Assembly (NCBI GenBank): GCA_024405855.1
Contig: JAKSNZ010000007.1
Location: forward strand, 1 to 64,000
Direction of reading: 5' to 3'
DNA from: Paludibacteraceae bacterium
GTDB taxonomy: Bacteria > Bacteroidota > Bacteroidia > Bacteroidales > Paludibacteraceae
Length of the DNA stretch: 64,000 bases
Numbering within the stretch: the first letter of the stretch is position 1; each line of letters opens with the position of its first letter. Shown one piece after another: positions 55,082 to 62,152 of the stretch. Below the pieces are notes generated by a model, which worked only from the letters and a program-made list of their open reading frames with translations, was not told the DNA's origin and made no database searches. Position numbers and translations under genes: made by a program.

Positions 55082-56160
55082 TTGTTAAACCTAATCTGTA
55101 CATTTAATTTCAAATAGGTATTACCGTCATCCTCTTTGTAAAAACTGCCGAAACCATATCTATGTCGGCTTGCATTTTCAAAATGAGTGTTGTTATATAA
55201 ATAATCCTCCACGTCATTTATATTATAAAAATGATAACATACTATATCACCGTCTTTTTTAACAACCAAATATCCACCATTGGCATCAAACTTACCATTC
55301 CACTCTTTTGCAGGTGTCATACCTAATGCAGAACTTATTAAAAGTTGTTTCATTTTATGTTCGTAAAAGGAAGTGAGATTTTTAGAATCAATATTTAACG
55401 GGTTGTCATTTGCTATGGTTTCAATTGTTTCCTTTATACTTGAAGATGATTTTGAAAGATTGCAACATAATAGGCAGTTAGCAAGTACAATAGGCATACA
55501 GTAATCAATAAACAACAAATTATTCTTAAATGTTGAATTGTCAATATCAACGTATTCCAGACTAAAACCACATTTAAGAAACTCTTCCATTCGTTTTGTA
55601 TGTTCTTCTATGTTATTTAGATATGCAATTTTATCTTCACGGATACCTTCTCCAGTAACCTTGTATGTGATATTTGTAGTATTCCCTGCATTTAATAAGG
55701 TAGATGGACTTCCAAGTTGTGATTTGATACTGAATCCAAGGCATGGACTCATCTGAGTCCTTAAATCATGAATGACAATATGGATGTCCGATTTATCATT
55801 TGATGGAGCCTTTAGCCTTTTACATCCTATTTTGTGCATAAAGCATTCAGTTTTAGGTATTTCAAAAGCAGATTCTTTGCCATTTTTTATTTGCTCCAAC
55901 AAATAGTCCGCTTCTCTTATGAAATCACTAATTGGAATACTGGCATATTTATGCCCATCTTCATTAATAATTACTATCTTTCTGTCTCTATTAGGCTTGT
56001 ATTCATATAATACTTGTTCCTGTCTAATGATATTTAAAATAGGATAAAACAAATCAAGTTTGTTTAGATTGGCATCACCTGCATACACCTGACTATCTCC
56101 CAGTAAACGAAAGAGGGTGTATATTTCACTCCATTCTCCTTTATTCCCTTTTGTTGGCAT
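55078..56160 (-). CDS. Type II restriction endonuclease, HpaII-like
   Basis: A 360-residue protein. The start KGNKGEWSEIYTLFRLLGD and the following YAGDANLNKLD match my recollection of the HpaII restriction endonuclease family, which cuts CCGG. A central LGFSIKSQLGSPSTLLNAG, with a Ser-x-Lys in a strand followed by Gly-rich turns, is a plausible catalytic core. It lies 12 bp after a C5 cytosine methyltransferase, as expected for a type II pair. Recognition of CCGG is inferred from the family. Confidence 0.85.
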   Translation of the reverse strand: MPTKGNKGEWSEIYTLFRLLGDSQVYAGDANLNKLDLFYPILNIIRQEQVLYEYKPNRDRKIVIINEDGHKYASIPISDFIREADYLLEQIKNGKESAFEIPKTECFMHKIGCKRLKAPSNDKSDIHIVIHDLRTQMSPCLGFSIKSQLGSPSTLLNAGNTTNITYKVTGEGIREDKIAYLNNIEEHTKRMEEFLKCGFSLEYVDIDNSTFKNNLLFIDYCMPIVLANCLLCCNLSKSSSSIKETIETIANDNPLNIDSKNLTSFYEHKMKQLLISSALGMTPAKEWNGKFDANGGYLVVKKDGDIVCYHFYNINDVEDYLYNNTHFENASRHRYGFGSFYKEDDGNTYLKLNVQIRFNK

Positions 56161-56172
56161 CTTCTATACTTT

Positions 56173-57501
56173 TTATATTAATCCAATAAACTCCAATTCT
56201 TTTTTTGCTGTCGCTTGAATTGCTGGAATAGCAACTGAATTTCCAAATTGTTTATAAGCGGCGGCATCCGATACTACAATATTAAAATTGTCTGGAAAAC
56301 CTTGCAATCTTGCCCATTCACGTGGTGTCATTGTACGAATGTAATTATGATTCACCTCTCCTTTGATTCTTGTAACGGGGGTAAAATCAGTCAGTCTTCT
56401 ATCTTCCACCAAATTACTTTCCCTGCCCATGCCACCTACAACAATAGCATTTGAAACACCATCTACATCAATGATTTTATAACCAAAACCATGTCCTGCC
56501 GCTTCATGTCGCTGTTTATGCTTAATCAGAGTGTTCAAATAAGTTGTTGAAAGATAATATTTTACAGAAACCTCGTTTTTCTCCATAATATCACGGAACT
56601 TAGGTCTGTCTACACCTGTGGTAATTGGTTCCGGATATTTGAATTTTGAAATGTCGGCATTTAAGTCTTTTCTGAACCCAATTATGTAGATTCTCTCTCT
56701 ATGTTGTGGAACGCCATAATCCATAGCATTAAGTATTTGTGGCTTAACAACATCATAACCGGCATTTTCAAGATGAGATAATATTGTGCATAGTGTTTTG
56801 CCTTTGTCATGACACACCAATCCCTTAACATTTTCCAAAAAAAATGCCTTAGGTTGATGTTTTCTCAAAATCTCCTCTATTTCAAAAAACAATGTTCCTC
56901 TTGTCTGATCCTGAAATCCAAGTCTCTTACCAGCAAGAGAAAATGCCTGACAAGGAAATCCCGCACACAACAAGTCAAAATCAGAAGGAATATATTTCTT
57001 TGTTGATTCTTTTGTTATGTCGCCAAAAGGCATTTCTCCATAATTCGCAAAATATGTCTCTTGTGCCTTAGCATCAAATTCAGAAGAATAAACACACTTT
57101 CCACCAAGATTTTGCATTGCAATTCTAAAACCGCCTATACCAGCAAACAAATCTATAAAAGTAAATTTAGGTTTATTTGGTGCGGGGAAAGGAACCTGAA
57201 AAAAATCCGAAAAAAGTTCATATTGGGCAGGAGATTCCGCCAATTGTAATATTGCGTCGTCATTTTTCTCTTCAAATTTATTGTCAGTATTCCTGTTATG
57301 TAAATATGAACGAATAGAATCTATAATTAACTGCCTGTTATTATCAGAAATCTTTTCATTGTTGTGCAAGAAATGACTCAAAACTGCCAAGTAATTTTGA
57401 CAAGAGACATCACCATAAATCTTAACATTATGCCTCTTGTCTACTTTCTCAGGAAAATCAGAGAATTTGACATTGCTCAATATATTTGCATCTTGTTGCA
57501 T
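56173..57501 (-). CDS. DNA cytosine-5 methyltransferase
   Basis: Protects the sites cut by the adjacent endonuclease. 442 residues: an N-terminal extension of about 110 residues, then motif I FIDLFAGIGGFR (115-126), motif IV AGFPCQAFSLAGKRLGF with nucleophile Cys184, motif VI FFLENVKGLV, motif VIII QHRERIYIIGF, a target recognition region (about 300-395) and motifs IX-X MTPREWARLQGFPDNF and QFGNSVAIPAIQA. It lies 13 bp after the RHH-like gene. Confidence 0.96.
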   Translation of the reverse strand: MQQDANILSNVKFSDFPEKVDKRHNVKIYGDVSCQNYLAVLSHFLHNNEKISDNNRQLIIDSIRSYLHNRNTDNKFEEKNDDAILQLAESPAQYELFSDFFQVPFPAPNKPKFTFIDLFAGIGGFRIAMQNLGGKCVYSSEFDAKAQETYFANYGEMPFGDITKESTKKYIPSDFDLLCAGFPCQAFSLAGKRLGFQDQTRGTLFFEIEEILRKHQPKAFFLENVKGLVCHDKGKTLCTILSHLENAGYDVVKPQILNAMDYGVPQHRERIYIIGFRKDLNADISKFKYPEPITTGVDRPKFRDIMEKNEVSVKYYLSTTYLNTLIKHKQRHEAAGHGFGYKIIDVDGVSNAIVVGGMGRESNLVEDRRLTDFTPVTRIKGEVNHNYIRTMTPREWARLQGFPDNFNIVVSDAAAYKQFGNSVAIPAIQATAKKELEFIGLI

Positions 57502-57514
57502 AAGTTAAATTTTT

Positions 57515-57736
57515 TTAATCAAACAGGCTTGGATAATCTTCATTAAGGCGTTTCATGACAGCCTTCATTATTGATTCCCTTATGAATTTTGACTTGTTTT
57601 TCACCTTATATTTGGCAAGAAAACGCTCCAGCATTGCAAATTCCTTATCGTTGAGCATAACAGTAAGTCTGTTACGCCGCAGGTAAGGATTATACCCGTC
57701 AACAGGTTTCACTATTTTTTTTGCTTTTAACGCCAA
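57515..57736 (-). CDS. Small ribbon-helix-helix-like DNA-binding protein
   Basis: A 73-residue basic protein. NRLTVMLNDKEFAMLERFLAKY followed by VKNKSKFIRESIMKAVMKRL resembles a ribbon-helix-helix fold: a short strand, a helix, a Lys/Ser turn and a second helix. I recall similar small proteins in Bacteroidota near yraN, so it may be a resident gene and not part of the restriction cassette. It could also serve as the cassette's regulator. No toxin adjoins it. Confidence 0.6.
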   Translation of the reverse strand: MALKAKKIVKPVDGYNPYLRRNRLTVMLNDKEFAMLERFLAKYKVKNKSKFIRESIMKAVMKRLNEDYPSLFD

Positions 57737-57752
57737 ATTTTTACTACCTTTG
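57720..57752 (+). promoter_or_regulatory. yraN promoter
   Basis: TTTG (57720-57723), 21 bp, TACCTTTG (57745-57752), 33 bp upstream of yraN. The -33 box overlaps the first codons of the opposite gene, and its transcription passes the opposing promoter. Confidence 0.65.
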
Positions 57753-57771
57753 TAGGCTCGCTAATAACTTG

Positions 57772-57801
57772 CAAAGTTACTAAAAATGTTTGATAACACA
57801 A
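57772..57801 (-). promoter_or_regulatory. Promoter of the RHH/restriction-modification operon
   Basis: The minus strand reads TAACTTTG (57772-57779) with TTG at 57799-57801, spaced 19 bp. It fires toward the RHH-like gene 35 bp away and crosses the yraN promoter region head-on. Confidence 0.55.
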
Positions 57802-58154
57802 TACTTGGTGAAAAAGGCGAGAAAACGGCTGTCAGTTGGTTGAAAAATGCCGGATATAAAGTGCGTGACACACGATGGCATTGCGGTCATTTGGAACTTG
57901 ATATAGTTGCGGAAAAAGACGGAATGCTGATTGTAGTTGAGGTTAAGACACGCAGTTCTGAAGATTTTGGAGAGCCGGAAGAGGCTGTCAATGACAGAAA
58001 AATACGCAGAATCATTAACGCCACTGACGGTTACATAAGGTTTTACAAACTTGATATGCCTGTAAGGTTTGACATTATGTCAATAATAAGCAATGCTGAC
58101 GGCACATTTAAGATAGAACACATTGAGGACGCATTTATGAGTCCTGTCAGATAG
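57786..58154 (+). CDS. yraN: YraN family protein (UPF0102)
   Basis: A 122-residue predicted endonuclease-fold protein. LGEKGEKTAVSWLKNAGYKV, then GHLELDIVAEKDGMLIVVEVKTRSSEDFG with the Asp/Glu-x-Lys set of a restriction-like core, matches the YraN/UPF0102 family of unproven function. It precedes the structured dapB leader. Confidence 0.92.
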   Translation: MFDNTILGEKGEKTAVSWLKNAGYKVRDTRWHCGHLELDIVAEKDGMLIVVEVKTRSSEDFGEPEEAVNDRKIRRIINATDGYIRFYKLDMPVRFDIMSIISNADGTFKIEHIEDAFMSPVR

Positions 58155-58170
58155 AAACAAGGTATTAATT

Positions 58171-58349
58171 GGAATTTATGACTGTTTGGAGTAGCGAGAG
58201 CAGAATCTGCGTAGCAGATTCAAGTTTTACAAAGGGTCCAGCCAGAATTTATTCTGAGATGGACACATTGGAAAACTTAAAAATCAGGTAAACCTGATTA
58301 TGCCGAGTCACGAACAAACATGCATAAATTTTTAGAATAAAAATTTATG
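58171..58349 (+). promoter_or_regulatory. Multibranched structured leader of dapB (candidate riboswitch)
   Basis: Outer stem GGAATTTATG (58171-58180) with CATAAATTTT (58323-58332), continued by TTTG/CAAA (58185-58188, 58315-58318). Inside are GAATCTGC-GTA-GCAGATTC (58203-58221); AAGTTTT/AAAACTT (58222-58228, 58272-58278), enclosing GTCCA/TGGAC and CAGAAT/ATTCTG; and AATCAGGT-AA-ACCTGATT (58282-58299). The 3' outer strand can instead pair, 11 bp perfect with a 5-nt loop, with 58339-58349, which contains the dapB ATG. This exclusive choice resembles a riboswitch. It matches no aptamer I recognise. Confidence 0.55.
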
Positions 58350-59063
58350 AAGATAGCATTAATAGGTTATGGTAAGATGGGGCATATTATAGAGAACATT
58401 GCCCTGAGTAGAGGGCATGAGATTGTAGCCCGCATTGATATAGATAATCAGGAGGATTTCCACACCGATGCCTTTCGCAGTGCAGATGTGGCAATAGAGT
58501 TTACCGCTCCAAGTGTTGCAGTAGAGAACTATAAGAAGGCTTTTGCAGAGGGAGTGAGCGTAGTGTCAGGAACTACAGGCTGGACAGATAAAATGCCTGA
58601 GGTACAGGCACTTTGCAAAGAGAAAGGGCTTGCATTCTTCTGGACTTCAAACTTTTCTCTTGGTGTAAACATATTCTTTGCACTTAACAAGTATCTTGCA
58701 AAGATTATGAACGGTTTTGAAAACTATAATGTGGATATGACAGAGACCCACCATATTCATAAGCTTGACGCTCCAAGCGGTACAGCCGTAACACTTGCAG
58801 AGGGGCTGTTGGAGAACATTGACCGCAAACAGAGTTGGGTTCTTGGCAAGCAACAGAATGATTCTCAAATAGGCATTGAAGCCATTAGAGAGGGTGAGGT
58901 TGCAGGTATTCACACCATAAACTATGATTCATCGGTAGATAGCATAACTATAACCCATAGTGCCAAAAGCCGTGAGGGATTTGCACTTGGAGCCGTACTT
59001 GCCGCAGAATTTACTAAAGGCAAGAAAGGAATACTTGGAATGCAGGATATGCTTAAATTTTAA
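58347..59063 (+). CDS. dapB: 4-Hydroxy-tetrahydrodipicolinate reductase
   Basis: Reduces HTPA in lysine and diaminopimelate synthesis. 238 residues, with the nucleotide-binding IALIGYGKMGHIIE, the catalytic ETHHIHKLDAPSGTA (His pair and Lys) and a C-terminal tetramerisation region. Somewhat shorter than the enterobacterial enzyme, as usual in Bacteroidota. The ATG can be buried in a hairpin of the structured leader. It precedes lepB and a WbqC-family gene, a common order in the phylum. Confidence 0.96.
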   Translation: MKIALIGYGKMGHIIENIALSRGHEIVARIDIDNQEDFHTDAFRSADVAIEFTAPSVAVENYKKAFAEGVSVVSGTTGWTDKMPEVQALCKEKGLAFFWTSNFSLGVNIFFALNKYLAKIMNGFENYNVDMTETHHIHKLDAPSGTAVTLAEGLLENIDRKQSWVLGKQQNDSQIGIEAIREGEVAGIHTINYDSSVDSITITHSAKSREGFALGAVLAAEFTKGKKGILGMQDMLKF

Positions 59064-59089
59064 TAACGGGTCAAGGGACAAGTAATACT

Positions 59090-59122
59090 CCTAAACTCCT
59101 AAACTCCTAAACTCCTAAACTC
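59090..59122. repeat. Octamer repeat before lepB
   Basis: The 8-bp unit CTCCTAAA is repeated four times with a partial fifth, filling most of the spacer up to the lepB ATG. Another member of the short-period intergenic repeats of the window. Confidence 0.85.
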
Positions 59123-59124
59123 TT

Positions 59125-60591
59125 ATGAAGCAGTGGATTAAATTCTCTATAGTGGCAGTGCTGTATGTGCTGTTTATTGTGTGGGTGGGAAACTATTGGT
59201 GGTTGTTCCTTCTTATACCTATCTTTGATATTTACATTACAAAATTCATTCCTTGGACATTTTGGAAAAAGACAAAGAACAAACACCTATATACACTTTG
59301 CAGTTGGATTGATGCCATAATATTTGCACTTGTTGCAGTATATTTCATAAATCTGTACCTATTTCAAAACTATCAGATTCCGTCATCAAGTCTTGAAAAA
59401 TCGCTGCTTGTAGGTGATTTTCTGATGGTGAGCAAAGTAAGCTACGGACCACGTGTTCCAATGACACCACTTTCAATGCCTCTTACACAGCATACAATGC
59501 CCGGAACAAAGGATACAAAATCATATATTGAGTGGCCAAAGTGGGATTACAAGCGTCTTTCAGGGCTTGACACCATTAAGGCAATGGACATTGTGGTTTT
59601 TAATTTTCCTGCCGGCGATACGGTAGCCACCTACCAACAGAACCCTGACTACTACTCATTATGTGCCCAAATAGGTGCCAACTCCCTTGCAAAAAAAGGA
59701 TATTCAATGCCGTTCCCACAGGAATTGTGCATGGCGGAAGGCAGAAACATTATTGCCACAAACCATGAACAGTTTGGAAGAGTCATTTGCCGTCCTGTTG
59801 ACCGCCGTGAGAACTATGTAAAAAGGTGTGTAGGACTGCCTGGTGATTCACTTCAAATAATTAACAACAACCTATATATTAATGGTAAAGCTATAAGAGA
59901 GCCTAAAAACAAGCAACTGAACTATTTTGTTGAGACTGATGGTCGTCGTCTCTCCGATACCCAACTTGACGGATTGGGAGTAAGTGTAGATGACAGATTT
60001 ACAATAAATGACACTTACAACGCACCACAAATTTTTGCATTCTTAGGTGTCACACCTTCAAGTGCAGGATTTTACAGTCCTGTATATTATCTTCCGCTAA
60101 CAAATGAGATGCTTGAGAATATCAAGAAATTTCCAAACGTAAAAAAGGTTACAGTTGACCCAGGTGTATTTGCTGGTCAGGTGTTCCCTGCAGGAGAGTA
60201 TTTCCCTTCATCATACAAAGGTTGGACAAGAGATAACTACGGACCTATATACATTCCAAGAAAAGGGGCAACGGTCAGCGTATCGGTGGAGAATCTGCCT
60301 CTGTATGAGCGTATTATCAAGAATTATGAGGGCAATACACTTGAGGTAAAGGACAGTGTCATTTACATAAACGGCACACCATCTGACACTTACACCTTCA
60401 AAATGAACTACTACTGGATGATGGGTGACAACCGCCACAATTCAGCGGACTCACGCTATTGGGGCTATGTACCTGAAGACCATATAGTTGGCAAGCCAAT
60501 ATTCATTTGGCTATCATGGGATAAGGACGCATCGCTACTGAAGAAAATCAGGTTCAGCCGTCTGTTTACACTGGTTGATGACATAAAATAA
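59125..60591 (+). CDS. lepB: Signal peptidase I, long Bacteroidota form
   Basis: Inner-membrane leader peptidase of 488 residues. Two N-terminal hydrophobic regions (about 5-47 and 62-80) precede the catalytic QIPSSSLEKSLLVGDF, where Ser89 is the likely nucleophile, and NYVKRCVGLPGDSL with the general-base Lys. A large insertion (about 265-425) lies before the C-terminal motif WMMGDNRHNSADSRYWG. Bacteroidota commonly have such enlarged LepB proteins. The stop overlaps the WbqC start (TAATG). Confidence 0.95.
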   Translation: MKQWIKFSIVAVLYVLFIVWVGNYWWLFLLIPIFDIYITKFIPWTFWKKTKNKHLYTLCSWIDAIIFALVAVYFINLYLFQNYQIPSSSLEKSLLVGDFLMVSKVSYGPRVPMTPLSMPLTQHTMPGTKDTKSYIEWPKWDYKRLSGLDTIKAMDIVVFNFPAGDTVATYQQNPDYYSLCAQIGANSLAKKGYSMPFPQELCMAEGRNIIATNHEQFGRVICRPVDRRENYVKRCVGLPGDSLQIINNNLYINGKAIREPKNKQLNYFVETDGRRLSDTQLDGLGVSVDDRFTINDTYNAPQIFAFLGVTPSSAGFYSPVYYLPLTNEMLENIKKFPNVKKVTVDPGVFAGQVFPAGEYFPSSYKGWTRDNYGPIYIPRKGATVSVSVENLPLYERIIKNYEGNTLEVKDSVIYINGTPSDTYTFKMNYYWMMGDNRHNSADSRYWGYVPEDHIVGKPIFIWLSWDKDASLLKKIRFSRLFTLVDDIK

Positions 60592-61184
60592 TGAAAGAGG
60601 TTATTGTATCATCCACCTATCTTGGAAACATTGCCTACTACAAGGTTTTAGCAAGTGCTGACAAGGTTATTACAGAAGTGCATGACAACTATAACCGTCA
60701 GACTTTCCGCAACAGGTGTCAAATTCTTGGCCCAAACGGGGTTGAAACCCTGACCATTCCCGTAATAAAACCACAGGAAAAAACATTGGTCAAGGATATA
60801 TTGATTGACGGAACTGCCTGGCAGACACAACATTGGCGCACTATTGAGGCTGCATACAACTCCAGCCCTTTTCTTGAATTTTACGCCGATGCCATTATGC
60901 CGTTCTACACAAAACAGTTCAGATTCCTGTATGATTTCAATCTGCTTCTGCAAACTGAAGTCTGCTCAATTTTAGGGTTCTCTTTTAATAATGACCTGAC
61001 TGAATCATACAAGCAATACTCTGAAAACATTGATTTTAGACATCTTGTAAATAAAAAAAGCACCGATACCGCACCTACTCCATATTATCAGGTCTTCAAA
61101 GAGAAATTTGGGTTTACCCCTAACCTAAGTATAATTGATTTGCTTATGAACATGGGGCCTGAGAGCATTCTGCTGCTGAAATGA
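60591..61184 (+). CDS. WbqC family protein
   Basis: A 197-residue soluble protein. VITEVHDNYNRQTFRNRCQILGP, LTIPVIKPQ, the QHWRTIEAAYNSSPFLEFY core and YDFNLLLQ match the WbqC family, whose members occur in O-antigen clusters and beside lepB in Bacteroidota. The biochemical role is not established. It is coupled to lepB by a one-base overlap. Confidence 0.92.
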   Translation: MKEVIVSSTYLGNIAYYKVLASADKVITEVHDNYNRQTFRNRCQILGPNGVETLTIPVIKPQEKTLVKDILIDGTAWQTQHWRTIEAAYNSSPFLEFYADAIMPFYTKQFRFLYDFNLLLQTEVCSILGFSFNNDLTESYKQYSENIDFRHLVNKKSTDTAPTPYYQVFKEKFGFTPNLSIIDLLMNMGPESILLLK

Positions 61185-61203
61185 TAATGTTTTTGAAAAA
61201 AAA

Positions 61204-61235
61204 TTTGCGGAAAGAATAAATTTGTTGTATTTTTG
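61204..61235 (+). promoter_or_regulatory. tRNA operon promoter (TTTG-N20-TATTTTTG)
   Basis: TTTG at 61204-61207 and TATTTTTG at 61228-61235, exactly 20 bp apart, 29 bp upstream of the tRNA-Met 5' end. A short stem CCGCTTT/AAGAGCGG lies in the leader. Confidence 0.75.
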
Positions 61236-61264
61236 CAACCGCTTTGAAAAGAGCGGACAATGAT

Positions 61265-61341
61265 GGGCTCATAGCTCAGTCGGTTAGAGCATCGGACTCA
61301 TAACCCGCAGGTCCTTGGTTCAAGTCCAAGTGGGCCCACCA
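61265..61341 (+). tRNA. tRNA with CAT anticodon (elongator Met)
   Basis: A 77-nt cloverleaf including an encoded CCA. Acceptor GGGCTCA pairs with TGGGCCC (one G-T), D-arm AGCTCAGTCGGTTAGAGC, loop CTCATAA with anticodon CAT, T-arm CTTGG-TTCAAGT-CCAAG. The paired first base excludes initiator tRNA; elongator Met is more likely than the lysidine-modified Ile form. The anticodon stem TCGGA/CCCGC has two mismatches (31-39 and 27-43). Confidence 0.93.
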
Positions 61342-61344
61342 AAA

Positions 61345-61418
61345 TTGCCTTGTCGTATAACGGTTATTACATCAGATTTTGGTTCTGGCTATCTCTGTTC
61401 GATTCAGAGCAAGGCAAC
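61345..61418 (+). tRNA. tRNA-Gln (TTG anticodon)
   Basis: A 74-nt cloverleaf without encoded CCA. Acceptor TTGCCTT pairs perfectly with AAGGCAA, anticodon stem TCAGA/TCTGG with loop TTTTGGT (anticodon TTG), T-arm CTCTG-TTCGATT-CAGAG. It follows the tRNA-Met by 3 bp and shares its promoter and terminator. Confidence 0.92.
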
Positions 61419-61420
61419 AA

Positions 61421-61450
61421 AAAAAAGGAGAGTGTTCACTCTCCTTTTTT
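61421..61450 (+). terminator. tRNA operon terminator
   Basis: GGAGAGTG (61427-61434), TT loop, CACTCTCC (61437-61444) with six A before and six T after, so it is symmetric and could also stop minus-strand transcription past recO. Confidence 0.95.
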
Positions 61451-61469
61451 CGTTGCCTTTTTTCCTTTT

Positions 61470-62150
61470 TTACGGGGTGTACATTTCTTCCAATACATCT
61501 AAGGTTTTGATGTGGGGCATATCGGGGAGGTTAAGTTTGTAGTATAAAAGGAGTGTGCGTACTAAAGTGCGGCGTTCCGGATGGGAGAATACGGCAATAT
61601 TGCCATGTGAGGCGGCATCTATCAGCCGCAAAAACAAATCCTTTTCACTTTGCTCAACAAGAGTGCCAAGAAATTCCTGAATCAAAATATTTTCAAAGTC
61701 CTGCACTGGATTAAAACCAAGAGCCTCAGCAAATTCAAGCAGAAAACGTATGGCAAAATGAGCGTCAATGGTAGCATCGGTGTTTAGAATCTTAATGGTA
61801 TCAACCACCTTATTAAATACAAGCAAATCAGGCGAGCCTTCAACCGTACAGGCGTTAACAACATCTGCCACAAACATTGCAACTGCAATTTTAGCAGGAG
61901 AAAAATTTGCGTGCATTAACGGTTTGGCATCCTTAATGTGCTGGATTTCACGGCTTGGCTTGCTATCGGTGTCTATTTCAAGAAGCGTTAGGGGCTGAAG
62001 CATGGTGGAACGCACACGGGCACGTTTGCTTTGAGGAGCATAAACCATGTATGAAACCTTACCGAAATCTTTTGTAAGAATTTGTACAATACATTGATTT
62101 TCTGAGTATTTTCCACACCTTAAAACTACCCCTTGTGTCTTGGCATCCAT
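61470..62150 (-). CDS. recO: DNA repair protein RecO
   Basis: Recombination mediator that helps load RecA with RecR. 226 residues: N-terminal OB fold (KTQGVVLRCGKYSENQCIVQILTKDFGKVSYMV, read in parts), PLTLLEIDTDSKPSREIQHI, then a helical C-terminal domain. The zinc-finger cysteines of some RecO proteins are absent, as is common in the phylum. It begins 2 bp after the secreted protease gene. Confidence 0.93.
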   Translation of the reverse strand: MDAKTQGVVLRCGKYSENQCIVQILTKDFGKVSYMVYAPQSKRARVRSTMLQPLTLLEIDTDSKPSREIQHIKDAKPLMHANFSPAKIAVAMFVADVVNACTVEGSPDLLVFNKVVDTIKILNTDATIDAHFAIRFLLEFAEALGFNPVQDFENILIQEFLGTLVEQSEKDLFLRLIDAASHGNIAVFSHPERRTLVRTLLLYYKLNLPDMPHIKTLDVLEEMYTP

Positions 62151-62152
62151 AA

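Noticed and set aside
57515-57736. Antitoxin of a toxin-antitoxin pair
   Set aside because: RHH-like fold would fit, but the adjacent gene is a methyltransferase and no small toxin-like frame is present on either side.
58171-58346. Known lysine (L-box) riboswitch before dapB
   Set aside because: The multibranched layout and gene fit, but the conserved L-box core sequences are not present and the helices differ in number and order.
61265-61341. Initiator tRNA-fMet or tRNA-Ile2
   Set aside because: The first acceptor pair is G-C, excluding the initiator. The Ile2 form cannot be fully excluded from sequence alone but elongator Met fits better.
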